Positions 33,058-41,699 of a stretch of 64,000 bases of DNA are shown here, one piece after another. The stretch comes from Sabellastarte sp. h YS-2021 (Eukaryota; Annelida; Polychaeta; Sabellida; Sabellidae), in NCBI GenBank assembly GCA_964017235.1, contig OZ024927.1, positions 45,947,293 through 46,011,292 on the forward strand, in the 5' to 3' direction. Each line of letters starts with the position of its first letter. Positions within the stretch are counted from its first letter, which is position 1. The translations under genes were made by a program, and so were the position numbers. The notes beneath the pieces are model-generated. The model saw only the letters and a list, made by a program, of their open reading frames with translations. It was not told the DNA's origin and did not search any database.

Positions 33058-34385
33058 AAAATTTTAATTACTTAAATGTAGCTTTTATAAGCTACAAGCT
33101 TACCATGTGGGACTTAATGCTGTTCTCCGGTTGCCACACCCGGGGCCAACGTCTTAGAAAAAAAGATCGTTCTTGTTAGCCACCGGATATACTGGTAGTT
33201 GTCGTCACGTGATAACTTCTGACCAATCGCCCTACTTTCTCGTTGAAATTTTTTATTAAACCTACCCCTCAGCTGTAAACAGCGGGGAGGCAGGGTGGGA
33301 CTCTCCTAAGTCCCACATGGTAAGCTTGTAGCTTATAAAAGCTACATTTAAGTAATTAAAATTTTCAATTTTATTACGCTACAATAGCTTACCATGTGGG
33401 ACTTAATGCTGAATTCAACCGCCCGGTGGCGGGATTACAGCTGAGACTGGAAGATATGTCATTTTTTTCTAAGATTTGAATTAATATATACAGAATAGTG
33501 CCAGAAATACCAGTCTGAGTCCCTTTTACAGAGCCCCGATCCCAAAGATCGGGCCTGTAACAAGCCAAAAAACCCTAAGTAAAAAGGGACAGTGCTAAAA
33601 CTGCCCAGATGTTTGGTAGTAGGACGGAAGTGCAGCGGTGCTCACTTCAAGGTCTAAGGGTCCCTAGTAGACCTTCACGTGTGACTGACCAACCCAGTGG
33701 TTGGGCATCTCATGAAATTTTTAACCTGAAATATGAGATTAACGACAACTGAATAAGTCCTTAATAGAAATTACCTGATAATTAAAAAATAAAATGACCT
33801 TTGTTTCACAGATGGAGTGGAGAAATCCACCAAATTTTCTCTGCACCATATTTCAAATAGGGCCCACTTTGACCTGTAGATGGTCCTTGTTAATGACCGC
33901 TGAGGGGCAGCAATTCTCTCTGCCACCTCCACAGAGAAGCCTTGTTCTTGGAGTTGTCCGCTCCTAGACACCAGGCGTGGAGGTTCAGCTGTTGTGGATT
34001 GTTGTGGAACACATAGTTGTGGGACTGTTTGAGTAGGGTCGTTGACACTGGGAGTTGTACTGGGATCTCTGTTGAGAGCTGCACTAGGTCCCAAAACCAG
34101 GGCATCCCTGGCCAGCCTGGGGCTATCACGATGATCAGGCAATGGCATTGCTTGATCTTTTGGATCACCTTGTGAAGGAGAGCCGTAGGAGGGTAGGCGT
34201 AGGCCGTGAGGTTGGTCCAGTTTATGTTCAGAGCATCTATGTTCCAGGCCCTTGGGTCTGGGATAGGAGACACATATAGAGGGAGTTTGTGATTCAGGTG
34301 AGTGGCGAATAAGTCTACATGAGGGGTGAACCACTTCCGGCAGATTTGCTTGAAGACCTGAGGGTGCAGAGACCATTCTGTTGAT
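33058..34385 (-). mobile_element. DIRS-type retrotransposon remnant, copy 6 (family I)
   Basis: From the left: a complete ICR (33058-33365), right inverted repeat starting TTTTATTACGCTACAATAGC at 33369, 3' untranslated sequence, and the linker region after RNase H (VDLFATHLNHKLPLYVSPI). It matches copy 1. The parts further upstream are absent; array B starts at 34386. Fossil with a few breaks. Confidence 0.9.
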
Positions 34386-34890
34386 CGCTCTATCTCACAC
34401 TGAGTCCAAGATAAATGCATTTTGTGTTTTATGCAGAAATTCAAGCTATCCGCCAAAAACTGGTGGTAAAACGATTTTTGGAAAAAAATGTCAGAGGACT
34501 GCAAATACTCCGGGGGTAAAAAAACTGCACCATTTCCGAGATAAAAGTGTTTTTTCATTTTTCGCAGATATTAAAGATGGTTGTCAAAAATGACGAGAAA
34601 AAGATTTTTGGCAAAAATTGGGAGATGACTCTGCTTATACCCTGGGGGTAAAAAATTTCGTCAAAATCACTGTCTCCTTACCGTTTCCAAGATGAATGAG
34701 TTTTTGCATTTGATGAAGAAATTCAAGATGGCCAGCAAAAATGGTGGAAAAACTATTTTTGGCAAAAATTGGCAGATGACTGCGTATTCCCTTGGGTAAA
34801 AAATTTCGTCGATTCGCTCTATCTCAAGCCGTTTTCGAGATACATGCGTTTTTGAGTTTTACGCAGAAATGCAAGATGGCAGAGACGCAG
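34386..34890 (+). repeat. Array B, about 3 diverged units
   Basis: Phrases such as GATCGCTCTATCTCACAC, TTCAAGATGGCCAGCAAAAA and CCTTGGGTAAAAAATTTCGT recur about every 155 bases. Diverged relative of 41.7-44.3 kb. Confidence 0.8.
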
Positions 34891-36481
34891 TATGAAATGG
34901 GGAGCCAGTTTATTTTTTGGAGATAGGGAGAAAAATGACTTGTTCTATCAAGTCTGAAGATGATTCTACACCGGGCATTTTGAATCTTTTGGAGTTTAGC
35001 CACATTGTATTTACATCATAGAGTAGGGTATTGCAGTAGTAAATTCGACTGCTTATCAATGAGTTTGCAAGCAGGGCTGCAATCTTTTGATGTAAAATAA
35101 ACACTACAATAATACAATCACATGTAGCATGCACGTGCTATATATCTGACAAAAAAAAATCCTCCAATTTCCTTTGATCATTTCTGGTTATTCTAAAACT
35201 TGGATGTGGGAGGTGTTTTGTCTGATAAGAGTGTGTATCTGATATTTTTTATTTTATAAATTACATATATACAAAATAACTACTCCTCTGTATTATATAT
35301 AAAAATGTTCAGTGACCCATTTTGTGGTTGCAAATCTAGGATTCTGAGTGATGATTACAAAAATACCTTTATAGTTGTTTAAGAATTGAAACAAGGTTCA
35401 CAAATTGCAAGGTCATACAATTTTTCCATATATTTCACCAACCATGCCCATACATATACAGGTATTTACATGAAACTTCTTGTACAAAATATAACAATTC
35501 TGAGGCGCTTGTTTATAGATCTACAACTTCTTCGATTCTCTAAACAAGCAATAATTAAGAACAGATCATCAAGAGCGGGCACCAAACACCCAGAACAGCT
35601 GATCAAATACACAAGGATAACAATTCTAGAGGCTGAATTTCACAGTGAATATTAATCATGAACATAATGCAGAAGTTGTTGAACAATACTGAATTTACTT
35701 CCTAACTAAAATTGTTCTTTCATTAATTGGTTTCATTATAACATTTTTGAAGACCTTTCAGAAGGCAGTTCCAACACATCCAGGACAAACCTTTCTGCAG
35801 GGCATGTGGTCAACCACTTCTATGAAGATCATACTGGAGATATTCAAGGGAGACCATAAAATATTGTCATTAGTGAGAAAATCTTTTTTGAAAATGAAAC
35901 ATCCCTTTAAAGGACTGCCAAATTATTAATTACACCATAAATATTCCTTGAAAAATATAACAAATTTATACACTATATCCGTCTCTGGAGTATCATATCT
36001 GTGCGACTTTACACCATAATAAAATAGCAACTGCCAATTCAGTGCTTCTCATCCAGGTAAACTTGTCTAACAATGCATGTCTATAGTATCACGAAAAATG
36101 ATGCAAGTGCAAAGTAAGGGTTCTTTGTATTCAATTCATCACTGTTGTTTTCAAACTGTAATATCCTTACTGTATTTGTATTCAAAAGTAGCAAGTTTTA
36201 ATGATGGCTGTGATTTTTCCCATCTTTTCATAAGGGTATAATACAGTGATAAGCAAATTACACAAAAGATCCTGGTTCCAAATCTATGTAAATCCTGCAG
36301 AGCATCTCTACAAAGTCTGTGAAACTTTTTTAAACTGGGGATATAATCTGCAGACCATTAAAGTTGTAGGTTGTAGTTGTTATGATGATGGGACTTTCTG
36401 TTGCCATGAATAAGGTTTAAGTTTTAATTAGTTGAAGTCGTGTTAGAATTTATAATTGTCAATGGACAAGTTTTATAGGAC
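34891..36481. other. AT-rich region downstream of ISCU
   Basis: About 1.6 kb with no recognised repeat or gene. It should include the ISCU 3' untranslated region on the minus strand, just left of 36482. The polyadenylation site could not be fixed, because several TTTATT words (AATAAA on the minus strand) occur in the AT-rich sequence. Confidence 0.5.
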
Positions 36482-36588
36482 TTAATTTGCTGCAGCAGCC
36501 TTGGCGTCTCCATCAGAAGGGGATGGAGGCCCTTCATTCTTCACTTTGTAATCATGCAATGCAGCCTTTATAGCATCTTCTGCCAACA
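36482..36588 (-). CDS. ISCU: ISCU last exon
   Basis: 107 bp completing the split Met codon, then [19 protein letters not shown] and a short tail rich in Pro, Asp and Ala before TAA. The tail is less conserved in the family, so its difference from vertebrates is expected. Confidence 0.95.
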
Positions 36589-36812
36589 CTGAAAAAATAT
36601 ACAACAAATAGTCAATACACAGTGAGATTTGGGAAAATATAAGAAATAACTCAAAATATAACAAGTATACAAAACCCACCAGATGCTGTCAAATGTAACA
36701 ACTTTAATGTAGTTGAAAAAGGCGGAAATACTTAAATATCTTAATTCATGCTGGCGATGAACAATTGTACATGGATTTATGTTCTAGGGACATCAACAAA
36801 CCTTAAGACCCC

Positions 36813-36843
<31 letters not shown>

Positions 36844-39174
36844 AAAAAAAAAAAAAAAAAACACAATGCCATGGCACCCAGACACTCCCCAGAACATAAG
36901 CTCTAGAAAATCCATGCCAGGATTTAAGCTATTGAACACCCACAAAGTTTAAGGTCAAGATATCTTAAAAAGATTGCCATGGCAACAGCCATTGCTGAAT
37001 GCTCCCCAAAGCCCAAACATCTCTAGGTTCTCTTAAGTTTAACATACCCTGAAAATATGGTGAAATCCAGCATGGGTTGAGCCTGTGAAACACCCACTAA
37101 GTTTAAGATAAAATAATCTTAAAAGCATTGCAATGGCAACAGCAGTTGCCAGATACTCCCAAAAACTAGTTAGCTCTAGATCCTCTTTATTTAAACATCC
37201 TGAAAAATTGTTGAAAATCCATGGATGGGTATAGCTGTGGAACACTCACAATTTACACCTACCACCCAGACAAGCCAAAAACAAAATCTGTGATATTATG
37301 ACCCCAATTTAACTGTACAAGGGGGGGCCAGGAGGTAAATTTAACCGGCTTTCTAACCTCATACGCTTTTCTATTACCTCCAAATACATTAAAAACTTCT
37401 AAAATCAGTAAGGAAAATGATATTAGCCAAAACCTCAGTTTGACCCACAAAAGGGGATGCGAGTGGGGGCTAAATCTGAGCAGACTCTCTGCAAATGGTT
37501 TCTTATTACCTAGCAATATATACTTCATGGCTCCAAATGCAACACATAAGGAGAAAATAGTGGTGTCCTGGTGAATATAAGCTGATTACTTCCTGGTGTA
37601 AAAATGCTCATGAATCTCTTAATTTTGGTCCAATCACTCCAAAAATTCTATTCAGCTCAAGATTTTGAAACTGTTGAGATATATGTAAAATATCATCCTC
37701 GTACAGTAAATAGTTCAGCTTTCGATGAGCAGTGATGGTTAGCGGGTGCACCTGAAAAAACTTATTTTTGATTATGTGACTTTGATAAAGGTTAAATATA
37801 AGCATATAGTAAAATTTTCCCATGCCTATATAAGGGCCAAAACTGGTTAGGAAACACAAGCTAATAAGGAAAATATTATGGGCGACAATAACGTGGGGGC
37901 TGTAGGGTAACTTGACCAAAAACAAATGAGTGCCTGTTTCAAGGTATGCCTAATTACTGCATGTATTTGTGAAACATAATGTCTGACTATTTTTATTGGT
38001 TTCACTCTTCTTTCATGGCCTTTTATTTGTCAATGGATAAAGTAAATAAAAATAAAGGCAGAGCTAATTAATGTCACAAAGAATTTTAAGATACTTACTC
38101 GAACAATGTAGTTTGACTGGTGGCAGACACAATTCCTTAGCAATGTCTGTGTTTTTAATCTTACTGGCTTCATTTAGCTGAAAGTAATTAGAAATATCGC
38201 AACACATATATGCTTTAAATCAACTCAGAAAGAAGACTTCACAAAAAATGCCAGACAAATGCAAGAAGTATCATACTAATTATGGTGCATATCAAATAAA
38301 TTTCATTAAAAGTCAAATTATGTCTGGGTACAAATATCAAATCGTCTTCTGGATGCAAATATCAAAACATTTTATACATAAAGGGTAAAGAATATTCAAT
38401 ATTGTCACAAATATAACTTGAGCATTCTAAAACTTAAAATATAGAAACAGAAAGATACAACACAAAAACAGACTAAACTACCTAAAATGCAATTGTACTC
38501 ACATCTTTGCCCTTAATCCATTCTGTAGCCAAAGAACTAGAAGCGATTGCTGAACCACAACCAAATGTCTTGAATTTTGCATCAATAATCTTACCATTTT
38601 CATCAACTTCAATCTGAAAAAGAACAAGTATCTTAAATATCTACCAGCTCTAACCCAACTGTTAAAATGTACACAACACCCAGCTTTGATCTTTGACCTA
38701 CTCAGAAAACAACTACCCGTAAATGAAGAGAGAGCCATATCATTACACTCTCTTCAGCAAAATACTATGTTTCTTTTTTTCAGTTTTTAAATTGACAACG
38801 AATGTGTAACTTTTTCTTTCTTTATCAAATTAAAATGGCCTTGTTAACAAGATACCAGCACTACAATCTCACATTTAGTATGTAGATATTAAAGAAAAAC
38901 AGGTACAGTATTTCAAATAAGGTAGTACAGCATATAATGCCACTGGTAATACATTTAATGTAATATTATCAGTTTCTTATTTGAGCTTTTTAGTTTTAAC
39001 ATAAATTATTAAATGGAGCTTTGCCTCCTGAATCCATAGTACTAACTAAACATTAGCTACCTGAAGTTTCATCACATCACCACAAGCTGGGGCTCCAACC
39101 AAACCAGTTCCAACTCTCTTGCTATTTTTGTCCATTGATCCAACATTTCTTGGCTTCTCATAATGGTCAATAAC
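36482..39174 (-). CDS. ISCU: ISCU, mitochondrial iron-sulfur cluster assembly scaffold (four exons, 5' end missing)
   Basis: Minus strand, exons 39061-39174, 38503-38613, 38099-38177 and 36482-36588. All introns have GT donors and AG acceptors. The exons encode 136 residues starting [13 protein letters not shown] and ending in an Ala-rich tail. Known role: ISCU holds the [2Fe-2S] cluster built with NFS1, ISD11, frataxin and ferredoxin in the mitochondrial matrix, and the chaperones HSC20 and mortalin then deliver it. Cluster ligands are visible: Cys in APACGD, Cys in TFGCGSA, and His-Cys in KLHCS. The LPPVK motif bound by the chaperone is intact. The exon with the start codon and targeting peptide was not found to the right, so it may be distant or outside the window. 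No disabling change is seen. Confidence 0.96.
36805..36862. repeat. C-run followed by A-run in ISCU intron
   Basis: A long C homopolymer followed directly by a long A homopolymer. Its length may be unreliable in sequencing or assembly. Confidence 0.9.
36880..37262 (-). repeat. Tandem array H, 2-3 diverged units of about 150 bp, in ISCU intron
   Basis: ATTGCCATGGCAACAGCC and ATTGCAATGGCAACAGCA lie about 150 bases apart, each preceded by AAGTTTAAG[AG]T and followed by AG[AC]TACTCCC-type words and GAAAAT-type sequence. Diverged and probably old. Confidence 0.65.
37270..37544 (+). repeat. Array E remnant in ISCU intron
   Basis: Two diverged array-E units (ATTATGACCCCAATTTAACT, then TCAGTTTGACCCACAAAAGG), followed by module G as at 25.7 kb. 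Confidence 0.75.
37545..37965 (+). repeat. Module G in ISCU intron
   Basis: Second copy of the repeat at 25738-26125, more diverged. It ends near AAAAACAAATGAGTGCC. The remaining intron sequence (37966-38098) is plain AT-rich. Confidence 0.7.
38099..38177 (-). CDS. ISCU: ISCU exon with LPPVK chaperone motif and His-Cys ligands
   Basis: 79 bp encoding [17 protein letters not shown] then LPPVKLHCS, plus the first base of a Met codon completed in the next exon. The donor is GTAAGT and the acceptor TTTCAG. Confidence 0.96.
38503..38613 (-). CDS. ISCU: ISCU exon with second ligand cysteine
   Basis: 111 bp encoding [20 protein letters not shown]... to TEWIKGKD. Contains [17 protein letters not shown], the most conserved block of the family. 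The donor is GTGAGT. Confidence 0.96.
39061..39174 (-). CDS. ISCU: ISCU exon with first cluster-ligand cysteine
   Basis: 114 bp, phase 0 at both ends. Encodes 38 residues, [16 protein letters not shown]... to GDVMKLQ, with the ligand Cys in GAPACGD and the conserved Asp after it. The acceptor is ATTTAG and the donor GTAGCT, read on the minus strand. Confidence 0.96.
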
Positions 39175-39320
39175 CTAAATGTGAAATTTCATAAGTCAAA
39201 AATCAAAATGACACATTATTCTACTTAAACACAATGAAGGGATGTACCATGTGCACTGCACTTAAAAAGAAGTTAAAGAATCCTAGCCTACCTTGGTTTG
39301 CCCATTGAAAACAATAAATA
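39175..39320. other. Sequence upstream of the first visible ISCU exon
   Basis: Probably intron. No candidate for the targeting-peptide exon is seen. Confidence 0.5.
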
Positions 39321-39720
39321 AACAAGATGCACTCAGAGAGAGCAAAGCGCTCAACTCAATGTGACAAAATTTTTGTGTTTACAACACCTTTTACAGAAAA
39401 TAAAGTTATTGGTGAAGGATAAACTTGAAGCTGGTGCATTAAGAACACAATAATAACAGGATGCACTATGAGGGAGCAAAACGCTCTACTCGATGTGACC
39501 AAATTTTTTTATTACAACAGTTTTTACAGAAACAACTTATTTGCTGAAAGGAAAGCTAAAAGCTGTTGCATTCAGAACATAATAGCAATAATAATAACTA
39601 GAAATAGGAAGCACTATAAAAAGAGTAATAAAATATTGAACAGGCGAATTGCATACAGAAAACACATTATCATGTGTAATGTCCACCCATGAGACTTTGG
39701 AAAGCCTTTACATTAAAAAT
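39321..39720 (-). repeat. Module L (two direct units) plus inverted element 3' end
   Basis: Units starting AACAAGATGCACT (39321) and AACAGGATGCACT (39454) share GAGCAAA[GA]CGCTC and GATGTGAC. At 39662-39688 the reverse complement of a hairpin and half-palindrome (ACACATTATCATGTGT then ATGTCCACCC) matches the 3' end of the element at 54772-57633. No matching 5' end was found nearby. Confidence 0.65.
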
Positions 39721-40029
39721 ACCTATGAAAAGTAAATTCTTCAAATTTCTTCAAATTATTTACTATAGTTACATGCCAATATAATGTTTTTGAAATTGAG
39801 TTTTCATTGTTTTACCAAGTTAGTTTCCTATGAAATTTGTAACATTTTCAAACATAATTTAATAATATTCTTTTATTAATTCTATTATTATTATCATTTT
39901 TATTTATATGCATCTGTAGCTTTTTAAAATAAATGTACTTTTATGATTTTGAACTCTGAAGAAAAATCATTGTTGGAAAAAAGGTTGGTAAAATAGAATG
40001 GTAGATATTTGTTTCCAATATTTTGATTT
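39721..40029. other. AT-rich spacer
   Basis: Nothing recognised beyond short ATT repeats. Confidence 0.5.
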
Positions 40030-40235
40030 TTGTATAAATCAAATCCGGGAAAATTGGCCTCCCAGAAAATTCCGGGGAACAGACAAAAGCCCCTCCTGAC
40101 AAAAGCCCCCCTGACATAACCCCCCCTTTTTTTAAATGGTAGGACACAAGCCCCCCCCCCCTTAAATATAAGGGAGGAGGGCAAAAGCCCCCCCCCCCCC
40201 CCCCATTTTCAGAGGGGTAGGGCAAAAGCCCCCTT
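40030..40235 (-). repeat. C-rich low-complexity repeat with ACAAAAGCCCC units
   Basis: Short direct repeats of ACAAAAGCCCC and long C-runs, preceded by AAAATTGGCCTCCCAGAAAA, a phrase also seen near 53340 and (inverted) 61880. Probably a degraded terminal repeat of a fold-back element. Open frames here are low complexity. Confidence 0.55.
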
Positions 40236-40372
40236 TATACTTAACAGTTTTTGGAAATTTTATTTTTCCATTTAATAATTTAAATCCTAGATTTCCAAAA
40301 AATATCTTTGGAGAGACCTGAAAAAGTTAGATGAAAAAAAAAACTGTTTATAATCATTACATGATGATTAAA

Positions 40373-40611
40373 GGGGGCCACGGTGGCAGAGTGGTAACAC
40401 TCTCGCCTCCCACCTCTGCGGCCGGGGTTCGATCCCCATCATGGCCGTAAGTGGGAAAGCTGGTAGTTGCTTGCCGTTGGTCGGCAGTTTACAGTACAGA
40501 ACCCTAGCGAACTATATGTACTGGTTTCCTCTGCCCTTCCAACTACCCGTCGTGATATGACCTGTACAGTGTTGAAAGCGACGTAAAACCCCAAATAAAT
40601 AAATAAATAAA
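40373..40611 (+). mobile_element. tRNA-derived SINE with 15-bp target duplication
   Basis: The 5' head carries a pol III A box (TGGCAGAGTGGT) and B box (GGGTTCGATCCC), followed by a tRNA-unrelated body and a tail CCCCAAATAAATAAATAAA. It is flanked by TACATGATGATTAAA at 40358-40372 and 40612-40626. The exact duplication means a recent insertion. SINEs are moved by a partner LINE; the CGACGTAAAACCCC tail would identify it, but that LINE is not in the window. Confidence 0.93.
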
Positions 40612-40626
40612 TACATGATGATTAAA

Positions 40627-41257
40627 CAAGTACATAAAAAAAAACCCTTCTATTTTTTACATCTTCTATTTCCAGACATGTCATTTGGGAGAGTTTAATA
40701 AATTAGATGCCAAAAAAACATTACAATTTTTACACATATGTATATATAAGTAATTCATCATGTGCCACTTTGGTAATTTATAAAAATAACATTTATTCAT
40801 TTGCTTTTGATCATTTTGTGTAAAAACATCAAAGGGGGAAATCAATGACAGAAAGGTATTCTTTGTCTTTAGAAAAGTCATTTGAAGATCCAATCTTGAA
40901 AACTAATTGCAATCAGGTAAACCCAAGCATTAACTGTGGCTTCTTGTAACAGAACCCTTTGAGTTTCAGAAAAAAAAACACCATGGCTTCTTTTAGCATA
41001 AACAGATTATTGTTTCTATTATATTTAGGGATTATAAACAACACATGGTGGTGGGGTTCTAAGAGATCAAAGGTATATGTATACTAACAAGAAGATTTGA
41101 AAGGGCCAACTGATTTAGGTTGGATTTTAATAAAATCACTCAAAATGTTGACCCTAAAAGTCTATAAAATGTATAATGTTGGTTTTTTGTTGAAATATAT
41201 ACTTTTAAATAAATAAATAAATTTAGATGTAAAGGCATAACAAACCTCCAATTCCCG
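40627..41257. other. AT-rich spacer
   Basis: No gene or known element recognised. Short AAAT repeats occur near 41207. Confidence 0.5.
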
Positions 41258-41652
41258 AATAAAAGCCCATTTGGAAAGAAGCCCATCACCCAAAAAGCCC
41301 ATCAGGAAAAAAGCTCATCAGGAAAAAAGCCCATCAGCTGAAGTGATGGGGTGGAAAAACGCCATCAATCTTTTAAAAAATTGCTATTCAACACATACTG
41401 AATTATTAATGATCAAAATCATACAAAAGAAGACCAAAATAGTTAATGATTTCAAGTGTTTTTAATTGGGACACTAAACTGACTTAAATTTTTAAAGTAT
41501 TAAAATTTGTGTTAAACAGCAATTTTTTTAAACATTGATGGGCTTTTTTTACACCCCATGACTTTGGCTGATGGGCTTTGTGGGTGATGGGATTCTTTCC
41601 TGAAGGGCTTTTTCCGTACATGTGAAAGAATCCCATCAGGAAAAAAACCCAC
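41258..41652. mobile_element. Fold-back (MITE-like) element with AAGCCCATCA terminal repeats
   Basis: The left (41265-41410) and right (41510-41640) ends are inverted copies over about 100 bp. Each is built from direct sub-repeats AAGCCCATCA, with ATGGGGTG and AAAATTGCT further in. The centre is short and AT-rich. No transposase and no clear target duplication are seen. Confidence 0.7.
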
Positions 41653-41699
41653 CAAGTTTCGTTTTCTGCAAAACTGCAAGACGGGCGACAAAGGAAAGA

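Noticed and set aside
39290-39330. Candidate ISCU first coding exon with a GTAGGC donor
   Set aside because: The frame before the donor does not resemble the ISCU N-terminus (no Lys-Lys or His-Lys before VIDHYE) and overlaps module L.
40373-40450. Possible tRNA gene
   Set aside because: It has A and B boxes, but is followed by a SINE body and tail and flanked by a 15-bp target duplication.
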